From the NCBI GenBank assembly GCA_910578645.1, contig CAJTQI010000009.1, positions 1 to 64,000 on the forward strand: a DNA stretch of 64,000 nucleotides, given 5' to 3'. This document shows positions 51,425 to 59,018 of the stretch, piece by piece. The translations under genes and the position numbers were made by a program. How positions within the stretch are numbered: position 1 is the stretch's first letter; each line of letters starts with the position of its first letter. The notes under the pieces are model-generated. The model searched no databases and had not been told where the DNA came from. It was given only the letters and a program-made list of their open reading frames with translations. The DNA comes from an uncultured Lachnospiraceae bacterium. Its GTDB lineage: Bacteria; Bacillota; Clostridia; Lachnospirales; Lachnospiraceae.

Positions 51425-51720
51425 ATGTATTAGGTCGAAAACAACGGATATGATAATGGACGATGAAAGGGAAGAGTACCTTTTACGAAAGCCCCAGAGA
51501 GGAACCGCCGCCGGCTGTAAGCGGTTTTGGCAGATGGATTGGGAAGTGCGCCCCGGAGTCCGGCTTATGCCCGGCTAGCCCCGTTAACGGTTGAGAGTGA
51601 GAGAATGCATGGAAATATGTATTCTTTAAGTAGAGTGGAACCGCGGATTATTTCGTCTCTATTGCCAGTGGAATTTTAGTTCCGGCAAGGACGGGAGAGA
51701 AAACCGCGGTATTTTACTTT
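51425..51720 (+). ncRNA. T-box leader, probably cysteine-specific
   Basis: The T-box sequence AGAGTGGAACCGCGG lies at 51632-51646, where the NCCA end of uncharged tRNA pairs. The stem I region holds AAAGGGAAGAGTA with the AGTA loop-E motif. On the 3' side GAAGTGCGCC offers TGC (51547-51549), a cysteine codon, as specifier. The terminator arm ACCGCGG recurs at 51703-51709 with a T-rich tail, giving the usual terminator/antiterminator pair. The downstream genes cysE and cysS fit this specificity. Confidence 0.88.
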
Positions 51721-51781
51721 ATAGGGTCAGGGTATCGAAAGTTGCTGTCATATCTGTGGTGACTAGAAGAAAGAAGCAAAT

Positions 51782-52453
51782 ATGGGTTTGATACAAAATA
51801 TCAAAGAAGAGATTCGGATTATTAGAGAGCGGGACCCGGCGATTCATTCCAACATGGAGGTATTCCTGTACCCTAGTTTCAAGGTGATGGTCTATTACCG
51901 CATGGCGCATAAGATGTACCTTCGCAGACACTATTTCCTGGCCAGGTGGATTTCACAGAAAGCGGTCCGCAGGACAGGAATCGAAATCCATCCCGGCGCC
52001 AAGATTGGGAAAGGGTTTTTCATTGACCATGGCAACGGTGTGATTATCGGTGAGACTGCAGTGATTGGAGACAACGTGACGCTTTATCAGGGAGTGACCC
52101 TTGGCGGAACAGGCAAGGAGCAGGGCAAAAGACATCCCACGGTAGGGAACAACGTCATGATTAGCACCGGGGCGAAGGTGTTAGGCTCTTTCAAAATCGG
52201 AGATAACAGCAAGATTGGTGCGGGCAGCGTGGTGCTGGAAGAAGTACCGCCCAATTCCACCGTAGTCGGCGTGCCCGGACGGGTAGTGAAGCGCAACAAC
52301 AAGACACTGCCCCAGGAAGAGCTTGACCAGATTAACCTGCCTGACCCTGTCAAGGAGGATATTGCCGGGTTGCAGCGTGCCAATTCGGAACTGACGAACC
52401 GTCTGATTGACTTGGAGCGGGAGATAAAGAGGCTTAAGGCGGACAAAAAATAA
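51782..52453 (+). CDS. cysE: Serine O-acetyltransferase
   Basis: Acetylates serine with acetyl-CoA, the committed step of cysteine synthesis. 223 residues. A short N-terminal helical region is followed by a left-handed beta-helix of hexapeptide repeats (GIEIHPGAKIGKGFFIDHGN, GETAVIGDNVTLYQGVTLGG) with the catalytic His in IDHGNGVIIGE. The C-terminal ~40 residues form a charged coiled coil (ANSELTNRLIDLEREIKRLK), an extension beyond the typical enzyme. It is controlled by the T-box leader, so transcription rises when tRNA-Cys is uncharged. Confidence 0.95.
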   Translation: MGLIQNIKEEIRIIRERDPAIHSNMEVFLYPSFKVMVYYRMAHKMYLRRHYFLARWISQKAVRRTGIEIHPGAKIGKGFFIDHGNGVIIGETAVIGDNVTLYQGVTLGGTGKEQGKRHPTVGNNVMISTGAKVLGSFKIGDNSKIGAGSVVLEEVPPNSTVVGVPGRVVKRNNKTLPQEELDQINLPDPVKEDIAGLQRANSELTNRLIDLEREIKRLKADKK

Positions 52454-52470
52454 TATGGCATAGAGTATGC

Positions 52471-52509
52471 AAGGATTTGCGCGGCAAAGCAGCGCAGAAA
52501 TGAGGTAAA
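52471..52509 (+). repeat. Partial leader repeat (upstream of cysS)
   Basis: Only the 3' part of the family is present: GCAAAGCAGCGCAGAAATGAGG followed by TAAA and the cysS start. The hairpin and the 5' outer arm are missing. Confidence 0.5.
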
Positions 52510-53922
52510 ATGATGAAGGTTTTTAACACACTGTCGAGAAAAAAAGAAGAGTTTGTACCGTTGCAGGAGGGTAAGGTCAGCATGTACGTGTGCGGGCCTA
52601 CCGTATATAATTTAATTCATATCGGTAATGCAAGGCCCATGATTGTGTTTGACACGGCGAGACGCTATATGGAGCATAAGGGTTATGAGGTCAATTATGT
52701 GTCCAATTTTACGGATGTGGACGACAAGATTATTAAGAAGGCGAATGAAGAGGGCGTGGAGGCTTCCGTGATTTCCGAGCGTTACATTATGGAGTGTAAG
52801 AAAGACATGGAGGCGCTCAACGTGAAATCAGCCACCACACATCCTAAGGCCACCAATGAAATTGGCGGCATGATTGAGATGATACAGACATTGATTGACA
52901 AGGGCCATGCCTATGTGGCTCAGGACGGGACGGTATATTATAAGACGAGGAGTTTTAAAGAATACGGTAAGCTTTCCCATAAGAACCTGGATGACTTAAG
53001 GAGCGGGGAGCGGGCGCTGCTTGTATCCGGCCAGGAACAGAAGCAGGATGCGCTTGACTTCGTGTTGTGGAAGCCCAAGAAGGAAGGGGAGCCTTATTGG
53101 GAGTCTCCCTGGTGCGAGGGGCGTCCGGGGTGGCATATCGAGTGCTCTGTCATGAGCAAAAAATATTTGGGAGATGAGATTGATATCCATGCAGGCGGCG
53201 AGGACTTGATTTTCCCTCACCATGAAAACGAAATTGCACAGTCGGAGGCGGCCAACGGGAAAGAATTTGCAAAGTACTGGCTGCATAACGGTTTTTTGAA
53301 TATTGATAATAAGAAGATGTCCAAGTCGGCAGGCAATTTCTTTACGGTCAGGGACATCAGCGAGAAATATGATTTGCAGGTGCTGCGCTTCTTTATGCTG
53401 TCGGCTCATTACAGAAGCCCGTTGAACTTCAGCGCGGACTTGATGGAGGCGGCAAAAAATGGCTTAGAGCGTATTGTCACCGGGGTGGATAACCTGAACT
53501 TCCTTCTGGAACATGGGGCAAAAGGGGCTATGACGGAAGAAGAACGAAAGCTTGTGGAGACGGCGAAGGGATATATTGAAAAATTCGATGCGGCCATGGA
53601 CGATGATTTCAACACGGCGGACGCTATCTCCGCTATTTTCGAGCTGGTGAAATTCGTCAACACCCATGTGTCCGGTGAGTCTTCCGGCGCTTTCGTGGAG
53701 GCGATGAAAGACGAAATTCTGCTGCTGTCGGATATCTGCGGGCTGATTGTTGACAGGAAGAAGGAAATCCTGGATACGGAGGTCGAAGGTTTGATTCAGG
53801 AAAGGCAGGAGGCCAGAAAGGCGAAGAATTTTGCCAGGGCGGATGAGATAAGGGATATGTTGGCGGCACAGGGCATTATTCTGGAAGATACAAGAGAAGG
53901 TGTCAAATGGAAGAGAGCGTAA
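52510..53922 (+). CDS. cysS: Cysteinyl-tRNA synthetase
   Basis: Class I synthetase of 470 residues. The N-terminus has the zinc-ligand Cys in YVCGPTVYN, then HIGNARPMIVFD (HIGH motif). Other zinc ligands are in WHIECSVM and FPHHENEIAQSE. KKMSKSAGNFFTV is the KMSKS motif. A DALR-like anticodon-binding helical domain ends the protein. It is preceded by cysE under the same T-box, linking cysteine supply with its use. ATG 52510 or 52513 may be used. The 3' end overlaps mrnC by 16 bases. Confidence 0.96.
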   Translation: MMKVFNTLSRKKEEFVPLQEGKVSMYVCGPTVYNLIHIGNARPMIVFDTARRYMEHKGYEVNYVSNFTDVDDKIIKKANEEGVEASVISERYIMECKKDMEALNVKSATTHPKATNEIGGMIEMIQTLIDKGHAYVAQDGTVYYKTRSFKEYGKLSHKNLDDLRSGERALLVSGQEQKQDALDFVLWKPKKEGEPYWESPWCEGRPGWHIECSVMSKKYLGDEIDIHAGGEDLIFPHHENEIAQSEAANGKEFAKYWLHNGFLNIDNKKMSKSAGNFFTVRDISEKYDLQVLRFFMLSAHYRSPLNFSADLMEAAKNGLERIVTGVDNLNFLLEHGAKGAMTEEERKLVETAKGYIEKFDAAMDDDFNTADAISAIFELVKFVNTHVSGESSGAFVEAMKDEILLLSDICGLIVDRKKEILDTEVEGLIQERQEARKAKNFARADEIRDMLAAQGIILEDTREGVKWKRA

Positions 53923-54347
53923 CAATTCTGGAGGCGGTCAGGGAGACCTTTTCCTGCGGCGGCGTGGATATCAGGAGCTATTCACCGCTGACGCTTGCTT
54001 ATATCGGGGATTCTATTTATGATTTGGTCATACGCACGGTGGTGGTGGAGCGGGGGAACCGTTCCGCCAACAACCTGCACAAGAAGACCGTTTCTTACGT
54101 GAATGCACGTGTGCAGGCAAGAATGATAGACGCCCTTGAGGATGAGATGACGGAGGAAGAGGCGGCAGTTTACCACCGTGGGCGCAACGCCAAGTCCTAT
54201 ACCGGAGCCAAAAACGCTTCCATTATAGAGTACCGCAAGGCAACCGGATTGGAAGCGCTTTGTGGTTATCTTTATTTACAGGGACAACAGGAGCGGATGT
54301 TGTATTTGATTAAGGAAGGCATAAGCAGAGTCGGCATGGAGATATAG
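53907..54347 (+). CDS. mrnC: Mini-ribonuclease III
   Basis: Matures 23S rRNA ends in Firmicutes. 146 residues with only the RNase III catalytic domain and no dsRNA-binding domain: LTLAYIGDSIYDLVIRTVVV includes the acidic catalytic residues, and AVYHRGRNAKS is the second family motif. It overlaps the 3' end of cysS, the conserved arrangement cysS-mrnC-rlmB seen in Bacilli and Clostridia. Confidence 0.95.
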   Translation: MEESVTILEAVRETFSCGGVDIRSYSPLTLAYIGDSIYDLVIRTVVVERGNRSANNLHKKTVSYVNARVQARMIDALEDEMTEEEAAVYHRGRNAKSYTGAKNASIIEYRKATGLEALCGYLYLQGQQERMLYLIKEGISRVGMEI

Positions 54348-54515
54348 CACTGTATTCATATGCTTGGGATGGATTAGGATAAAGCCTGCTTGTGCTACAT
54401 AGGCAGTATTGCATGCTATACAGGGCTATGCAAGAGGGTATATCCGGTGAAGGGATTACCCGGGATGCAAGACAAGTGTGGTCCTATACAGACAGAAAGG
54501 GATACGGTATCACAT

Positions 54516-55256
54516 ATGGGATACAATGAATTTACGATAGAGGGACGCAACGCCGTGTTGGAGGCGCTGCGCGCAGGCAGGCCAGTGGACAAGTTGTTCA
54601 TACTGGATGGCTGTAAAGACGGGCCTGTTATGAGCATCAAGAGAGAGGCGTCGAAACGTAGCTGTATGGTCAAGTATGTGGACAAAGAGCGTTTGGACCA
54701 GATTTCGGAGACGGGCAAGCACCAGGGAGTTATCGCCTATGTGGCGGCTTATGCCTATGCAGAGGTGGAGGATATTCTGGAAAAAGCGAGGGAGCGGGAG
54801 GAAGCGCCTTTTATCTTCCTGCTTGACAATATCGAGGACCCACATAATCTGGGCGCGATTATACGGACTGCCAACCTGGCGGGGGCGCATGGCGTCATTA
54901 TTCCCAAAAACCGCGCGGTGGGCCTGACGGCCACTGTGGCGAAGGCCTCTGCGGGGGCAATCAATTACACGCCGGTGGCGAAGGTGACGAATCTGGGACA
55001 GACCATTGAAGAACTGAAAAAAGAAGGCATGTGGTTTGTCTGTGCGGATATGGACGGAACACCGATGTACAGCCTGGATTTGAAAGGTCCCATCGGCATG
55101 GTAATCGGCAGCGAAGGTTCCGGCGTGGGTCGGTTAGTGAAAGAAAAGTGTGATTTTACGGCAGCGATACCGATGAAGGGTGATATTGATTCCCTCAACG
55201 CATCGGTGGCGGCAGGGGTGTTGGCGTATGAGATTGTCAGGCAGAGGATGCAGTAG
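54516..55256 (+). CDS. rlmB: 23S rRNA 2'-O-ribose methyltransferase RlmB (TrmH/SpoU family)
   Basis: SAM-dependent ribose methyltransferase of the SPOUT class. The N-terminal substrate-binding domain begins NEFTIEGRNAVLEALRAG. The knot domain has LLDNIEDPHNLGAIIRTANL, GMVIGSEGSGVGRLVKEKCD and IPMKGDIDSLNASVAAGVLA (the three SpoU motifs). ATG 54516 is chosen by family alignment; a longer in-frame frame starts upstream, but its residues are not family-like. 246 residues is normal. Confidence 0.93.
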   Translation: MGYNEFTIEGRNAVLEALRAGRPVDKLFILDGCKDGPVMSIKREASKRSCMVKYVDKERLDQISETGKHQGVIAYVAAYAYAEVEDILEKAREREEAPFIFLLDNIEDPHNLGAIIRTANLAGAHGVIIPKNRAVGLTATVAKASAGAINYTPVAKVTNLGQTIEELKKEGMWFVCADMDGTPMYSLDLKGPIGMVIGSEGSGVGRLVKEKCDFTAAIPMKGDIDSLNASVAAGVLAYEIVRQRMQ

Positions 55257-55268
55257 CAGGCGGAACAG

Positions 55269-56690
55269 ATGAAAAAGTTAAATGAGATTTTGGTGGTAAT
55301 CATTTTTATACTGACTGCAGTTCTGGCAGCGGCGGCAGGGCTTAAGGCGTATGACATCTATGATACGGACAGGCGTATTGCCAAAGAGCAGGAGGAGATT
55401 GAGCTGGCTCAGCTTTTTGCCCGGAATGAGGAGGCGCAGAACCGTGTACTGGAGATGGAAGCGGAGATTCAGGAGTTGGCCGAGGACAAGGAAGCCCTGG
55501 CGAGATTTATCGCACAAATACAGAGCGAGGAACTGGCGGAGCTGATAGACGAGTCGGAAGAGGCCGCGGAATCTATTATTGGTGACGGTACAGTGTCCGG
55601 TAATGGGACAGTTTTTGGCGATGGTACGGTATCCGGGAACATTTTATGGCCTGACGGGACAGTATCGGGGAATGGTACGGTGTCCGGTAATGCCACGGTA
55701 TCCGGCAATGGGACTGTCTCAGGTAATACGGTGTCCGGCAATGCGATAGGAAGCGTATCCGGCAATCGTGGGGAAATCAATTACTATGACGGGACTATGA
55801 CGGATAACAGCATTTTCGATGCGTGGCGCGGCATTTATGAACAGCCGGATAATATGTCCCTGGCGGCGCGCAGGCTTCTTCGCACTTCCTTGCAGGAGAC
55901 GTTGGAGGTAAACCAGGCGGACAGGGAGCGGATTGCGGAGAATAAGCAGGACTTTACGGGGATGAAGATTGCCTGTCTGGGCGACAGCATTACGGCAGCG
56001 GCTAATCTGGACAAGGAAGACAATTACCAGCAGTATTCCTATCCGGCTAGGTTGAAAGAACTGCTTGGCGCTGAGGAAGTCTATAACCTGGGCATCGGCG
56101 GCTCGTCCATCGGCAGATATTGGGCGGACGCTTACGTGGAGCGTTATCAGGAAATTCCGGAGGATGTGGATGCGATTATCGTTATGGGCGGCACCAACGA
56201 CGGGTTCTGCGTTTCCAATAAGGAATTTGGCAGTTTAGAGGAGCGGGCGTACAGGACGTTCTGCGGCGATTTGGACGAATTGATGCGGGGGCTTAAGGAA
56301 AATTATCCTGATGCGGAGATTTTCTTTGCCACGCCCTTACCTAATATATTGCAGGATTATCTGATGAAAGAGCGGGATTATCTTCTGCCACAGCAGAAGT
56401 TTGTGGATGTTATCCTGTCGTTGGCAGGGGAATACGGCTTCCAGGTAATTGACTTATATAATTCAAACATTCTGGATTCCCATGACGCCAACGTGGTGGC
56501 AGAGTATATACCGGACGGTGTGCACGGTAATCATGAAGGATATCAGATTATTGCGGAGCATTTTGCATCGCAGTTGATACAGCATTACGAGGAAAAGAAA
56601 GAAGCGGATACCGTATCCGGGAATGATATGGATGAAGAGAGCGTATCTGAGAACGGCACGGAGGAAGAATCCGGAGATAACGTATCATAA
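55269..56690 (+). CDS. Membrane-anchored SGNH/GDSL hydrolase with GTVSGN repeats
   Basis: A 473-residue protein: N-terminal membrane anchor (ILVVIIFILTAVLAAAAGLK), coiled coil (residues ~35-100), a low-complexity block of about nine GTVSGN-like hexapeptides (residues ~105-160), then an SGNH hydrolase domain. The catalytic blocks are present: CLGDSITAA (Ser240), GIGGSS, MGGTNDGF and DGVHGNHEGY (Asp/His around 417-422). The C-terminus carries another TVSGN and an acidic tail. The domain should face outward and deacylate cell-wall or extracellular esters, inferred from family. The hexapeptide block is encoded by an 18-base DNA repeat, so its length may vary between strains. Confidence 0.8.
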   Translation: MKKLNEILVVIIFILTAVLAAAAGLKAYDIYDTDRRIAKEQEEIELAQLFARNEEAQNRVLEMEAEIQELAEDKEALARFIAQIQSEELAELIDESEEAAESIIGDGTVSGNGTVFGDGTVSGNILWPDGTVSGNGTVSGNATVSGNGTVSGNTVSGNAIGSVSGNRGEINYYDGTMTDNSIFDAWRGIYEQPDNMSLAARRLLRTSLQETLEVNQADRERIAENKQDFTGMKIACLGDSITAAANLDKEDNYQQYSYPARLKELLGAEEVYNLGIGGSSIGRYWADAYVERYQEIPEDVDAIIVMGGTNDGFCVSNKEFGSLEERAYRTFCGDLDELMRGLKENYPDAEIFFATPLPNILQDYLMKERDYLLPQQKFVDVILSLAGEYGFQVIDLYNSNILDSHDANVVAEYIPDGVHGNHEGYQIIAEHFASQLIQHYEEKKEADTVSGNDMDEESVSENGTEEESGDNVS

Positions 56691-56695
56691 GTTTA

Positions 56696-56714
56696 TTTGT
56701 TCACTGAGGGTAAT
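56696..56714 (+). repeat. 22-base dispersed repeat, copy 3 (19 bases retained)
   Basis: TTTGTTCACTGAGGGTAAT, six bases after the SGNH stop codon and about 60 before the sigma factor start. See 31595 and 45701. Confidence 0.6.
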
Positions 56715-56771
56715 CTGGTTGGCTGGATATGTCAGTGTCAGGTGAACAGTAGAAAGCGGAAGACCACATAT

Positions 56772-57389
56772 ATGGACAGAGACTATGGACAGTACAGTGA
56801 TGAGGAATTAATTATCCGCCTGCGGGACGGCGAGGGCAGCATCACGGAATATCTTATGAATAAGTATAAGAATCTGGTAAGAAGTAAGGCCAAGTCCATG
56901 TACCTGCTCGGTGCGGACAATGACGACTTAATCCAGGAAGGGATGATTGGATTGTTCAAGGCGCTGCGGGATTATGATAGCGGCAGAGATGCAAGTTTTT
57001 TGACTTTTGCTGATTTGTGTGTGTCCAGGCAGATGTATACGGCGGTGCAGGCGTCCAGGAGGCAGAAACATATTCCGTTAAATACTTATGTGTCGCTTTA
57101 TGGCAGCGCGGGCAAGGACCATGACGGGGAAGAGGAAGAATTGGTCAATGTCCTTGCCGCCCGCGCAGGACAAAGCCCTGAGGATATGGTGATAGACAAA
57201 GAGAATGTGGTACAGTTGGAGCAGACAATTGACAGAGAGTTGAGCAGTTTTGAAAAGCAGGTGCTTGACTTGTACGTGATTGGGATGGGGTATCAGCAGA
57301 TTGCCAAGGTTCTGGGGCGGGATGAGAAATCCACGGACAATGCCTTACAGAGAATTAAAACAAAATTGAAAAAAGTGATAACAGCTTGA
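56772..57389 (+). CDS. sigH: SigH-like (Spo0H) RNA polymerase sigma factor
   Basis: A 205-residue sigma-70 factor of the SigH/Spo0H type. Region 2 is TEYLMNKYKNLVRSKAKSMY, DDLIQEGMIGLFKALRDYD and SFLTFADLCVSRQMYTAVQA. Region 4 is SFEKQVLDLYVIGMGYQQIA and VLGRDEKSTDNALQRIKTKL. SigH directs early-stationary and sporulation or competence genes in Firmicutes. The conserved order cysS-mrnC-rlmB-sigH supports the name. ATG 56772 is chosen by family length; a more upstream in-frame frame runs through the 22-base repeat and is not family-like. Confidence 0.88.
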   Translation: MDRDYGQYSDEELIIRLRDGEGSITEYLMNKYKNLVRSKAKSMYLLGADNDDLIQEGMIGLFKALRDYDSGRDASFLTFADLCVSRQMYTAVQASRRQKHIPLNTYVSLYGSAGKDHDGEEEELVNVLAARAGQSPEDMVIDKENVVQLEQTIDRELSSFEKQVLDLYVIGMGYQQIAKVLGRDEKSTDNALQRIKTKLKKVITA

Positions 57390-57415
57390 CAAAGGGTATT
57401 TATCTGTGTTATACT
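57386..57415 (+). promoter_or_regulatory. Promoter of tRNA-Thr
   Basis: TTGACA (57386-57391) and TATACT (57410-57415) with an 18-base spacer. The -35 box overlaps the stop of the sigma factor gene. Confidence 0.6.
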
Positions 57416-57451
57416 GCAAGACGGTGAATATAGATAATATATCGCATATAT

Positions 57452-57524
57452 GCTGCTGTGGCTCAGTCGGTAGAGCGTCGCATTGGTAGTGCGGAGGTCA
57501 CGGGTCCGATTCCCGTCAGCAGCT
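57452..57524 (+). tRNA. tRNA-Thr (anticodon GGT)
   Basis: Acceptor GCTGCTG pairs with CAGCAGC and the discriminator is T. The anticodon loop TTGGTAG has GGT at 57485-57487, and the T-arm is CGGGTCCGATTCCCG. No CCA is encoded. Its 3' 21 bases recur, degenerate, at 63370-63390. Confidence 0.95.
57504..57524 (+). repeat. Attachment-site-like repeat, left (3' end of tRNA-Thr)
   Basis: GTCCGATTCCCGTCAGCAGCT. 18 of 21 bases match 63370-63390. Integrating phages and ICEs commonly use such tRNA 3' ends. Confidence 0.55.
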
Positions 57525-57528
57525 CTGA

Positions 57529-57557
57529 GAAAACCTTGATTATTCAGGGTTTTTTTG
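57529..57557 (+). terminator. Terminator after tRNA-Thr
   Basis: AAAACCTTGA (57530-57539) with TCAGGGTTTT (57544-57553), then more T. Confidence 0.7.
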
Positions 57558-57573
57558 TTGTCTAAAAGTAAAA

Positions 57574-57895
57574 GGTAATCAAAAAAGCAATCTAACATAT
57601 GTTCGATTCAAAAGATTCACAGGAAAGGAAAATTCTGTACATCGTGACAATAAAATATGTTGTTAGGACATTTAATCAAGCCCTTTATCAGTCAAATTTA
57701 CGTGATTGATAGAGGCTATTTATGTGGTTTAACGATGCTAATACTCCATGACCAATTCTAAAACGCATGTATGAGCCCCACAGAGCGTCATAGAGGCATT
57801 TTAGGTATGACATGTAACATTATTATATTCATAATTCTACGTAACTGAGAACACGGATTTCATAGTGATTTCAATATCATAAAACAGAAAGGATG
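57574..57895 (+). repeat. Element-end repeat, copy B (downstream of tRNA-Thr)
   Basis: Homolog of 16785-17110, in the same orientation and the same place relative to a tRNA gene. Landmarks GGTAATCAAAAAAG, ACATATGTTCGA, TTGTTAGGACATTTAA, ATGTGGTTTAACG and CACAGAGCGTCA are shared. The hairpin before the small frame (AGCCCTTTATCA/TGATAGAGGCT) is kept with different bases from copy A. Confidence 0.7.
57722..57817 (+). pseudogene. Decayed copy of the 39-residue microprotein
   Basis: The frame starts MWFNDANTP, hits TGA at 57749-57751, then continues ILKRMYEPHRAS and a second stop. It aligns with LNPLYESHRAS of the intact copy at 16935-17054. Confidence 0.5.
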
Positions 57896-57915
57896 AAACC
57901 CGTAAGACAGAGCAT

Positions 57916-58134
57916 ATGCACAGAATCAGTATGGTATCGGATGTTGAGAGTTATTTGCTACGAGAGCATAAAGTGTTGCAAAGACCGAATTTCAACTTTA
58001 AGGATAAAGAATTTCAGACTGCTAAGATTATCTTACAGACAGTCAAAACTATCATAAAGATTGGATTAGGAAGAACAGGGATGCCGAAACATCCCTATTC
58101 TCTAAACTGCCATTTGAAAACCAAAAGAGGATAG
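57916..58134 (+). CDS. Hypothetical 72-residue protein, possibly a gene fragment
   Basis: ATG 57916 lies about 17 bases after AAGGATG, a poor ribosome site. The sequence (VESYLLREHKVLQRPNFNFK, IILQTVKTIIKIGLGRTGMP) matches no family I know. It lies in the decayed element behind tRNA-Thr and may be noncoding. Confidence 0.25.
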   Translation: MHRISMVSDVESYLLREHKVLQRPNFNFKDKEFQTAKIILQTVKTIIKIGLGRTGMPKHPYSLNCHLKTKRG

Positions 58135-58146
58135 CCATTTTTCTGT

Positions 58147-58230
58147 CTACTTACGGTTGTTGTGATTATCTGTGTAAGCTAAAGCGGCAAATACCACTAA
58201 GAGCAATGCCAAAACTTCTAACGTGTCCAT
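58147..58230 (-). CDS. 27-residue hydrophobic peptide, type I toxin-like
   Basis: On the minus strand, ATG 58230 opens MDTLEVLALLLVVFAALAYT, ending DNHNNRK. One hydrophobic helix plus a short polar/basic tail is the form of type I toxin and holin-like toxin peptides of Firmicutes. The Shine-Dalgarno AAGGGG (minus strand) is directly before ATG and lies inside a hairpin (58231-58256, GCCCTTTTC with GGAAAGGGGC) that would hide it, a known feature of type I toxin mRNAs. No antisense RNA promoter was identified with confidence. Confidence 0.5.
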   Translation of the reverse strand: MDTLEVLALLLVVFAALAYTDNHNNRK

Positions 58231-58256
58231 AGCCCCTTTCCGTTTCCGAAAAGGGC
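58231..58256 (-). promoter_or_regulatory. Hairpin sequestering the toxin-like ribosome site
   Basis: In the minus-strand RNA, GCCCUUUUC pairs with GGAAAGGGGC around a short loop. The AAGGGG is the ribosome site of the 27-residue frame. Confidence 0.45.
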
Positions 58257-58490
58257 AACAGAGGAACTATCCCCAGACTGTCTAAAGTCAGTATTCCTAC
58301 TATTGTTTTATATTGAAAAGAGGTATATGCCAATAAGTTTTAATACTGAATTGATATAAGTAGGATTTGATACTTTGATGATTTTGAGCAAAAGAAAGCC
58401 TTGCCAAATCAATAGACTTTATACCTCGGTTGTGGTATACTTACATTGTAGCAGTCAATAGAGCCATAATATGAAAGCAGGTGATTATAT

Positions 58491-58673
58491 ATGACTGAAA
58501 AAGAAATGATAAAAGTAGTTATCGAAGAATTTTCAAGACTTCAAAGTTATATGCTTGCATCTGAAAAAGACTCAAACGGTTATAAACTCATGAAAGATAG
58601 ATACATTGAATTGAAAGTTATTTTAACTTCTTTCGGCATCAATCTTACAGAAATTGACAAAATCAAAGAGTAA
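58491..58673 (+). CDS. Hypothetical 60-residue helical protein
   Basis: ATG 58491 follows AGGTGA. The sequence is MTEKEMIKVVIEEFSRLQSY and then mostly charged helix (KLMKDRYIELKVILTSFGIN). No family recognised. It is flanked by the motif CAATAGACTTTAYACC on the left (58410-58429) and its inverted copy on the right (58697-58716), like the coiled-coil gene at 17600. Probable cargo gene of the same element type. Confidence 0.45.
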   Translation: MTEKEMIKVVIEEFSRLQSYMLASEKDSNGYKLMKDRYIELKVILTSFGINLTEIDKIKE

Positions 58674-58696
58674 GTAACAATCAAATATCACACAGT

Positions 58697-58716
58697 CCAC
58701 GGTGTAAAGTCTATTG
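58697..58716 (+). repeat. Inverted copy of the CAATAGACTTTACACCGTGG motif
   Basis: The minus strand reads CAATAGACTTTACACCGTGG, identical over 20 bases to 17553-17572. In the 17-kb copy the motif is one arm of a terminator; here the second arm is missing, replaced by the 23-bp hairpin that begins at 58716. Confidence 0.6.
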
Positions 58717-58775
58717 AAATAAGGCTACCGCAATCCCAATGGCTTTAGACGGTGGGATTGCGGTAGCCTTATTTC
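58716..58775. repeat. Perfect 23-bp inverted repeat
   Basis: 58716-58738 and 58753-58775 are exact complements around a 14-base loop (inner bases CCGCAATCCCA/TGGGATTGCGG). No T-run follows. It interrupts a terminator motif on its left and abuts the broken CPBP gene on its right. Confidence 0.7.
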
Positions 58776-59016
58776 AAAGGTTTCCTGTTTAAAGTGATAG
58801 CCAAAGATAATATAAAATCTGCAATCATTGTCTCAAGTGTAACCTTTGGCATAGGGCATTTGGTAAATTTATTCAACGGCAACGGCATGGATTTGGTAAA
58901 CAATTTGTGTCAAATTTGTTTTGTGATTCCAATAGGATTCTTGCTTGTAACGGTATTTTATCGTGACGGGAGTTTGCCCCTGCATGATTACCCATTCTGC
59001 TACTAACTTTCTTTAG
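58773..59016 (+). pseudogene. CPBP-family intramembrane protease, truncated and frameshifted
   Basis: From about 58776 the plus strand encodes KGFLFKVIAKDNIKSAIIVS, then SVTFGIGHLVNLFNGNG (the conserved His-x-x-Asn motif) and a membrane helix. Near 58975 a frameshift is needed to continue PCMITHSATNFL (the last conserved motif), ending at 59016. The N-terminal half, including the EExxxR motif, is missing where the 23-bp hairpin lies. CPBP (Abi) proteases often protect bacteriocin producers or phage-related loci; this copy is dead. Confidence 0.65.
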
Positions 59017-59018
59017 AT

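Noticed and set aside
55580..55760. Short tandem DNA repeat that might be a CRISPR array
   Set aside because: The 18-base units are contiguous with no spacers and encode GTVSGN in frame within the SGNH gene. No CRISPR or cas genes are in the window.
57293..57598. Minus-strand frame of 101 codons containing GNRTRDLRTTNATL
   Set aside because: It is the antisense of tRNA-Thr; this peptide pattern is a common artefact of reading tRNA genes backwards.
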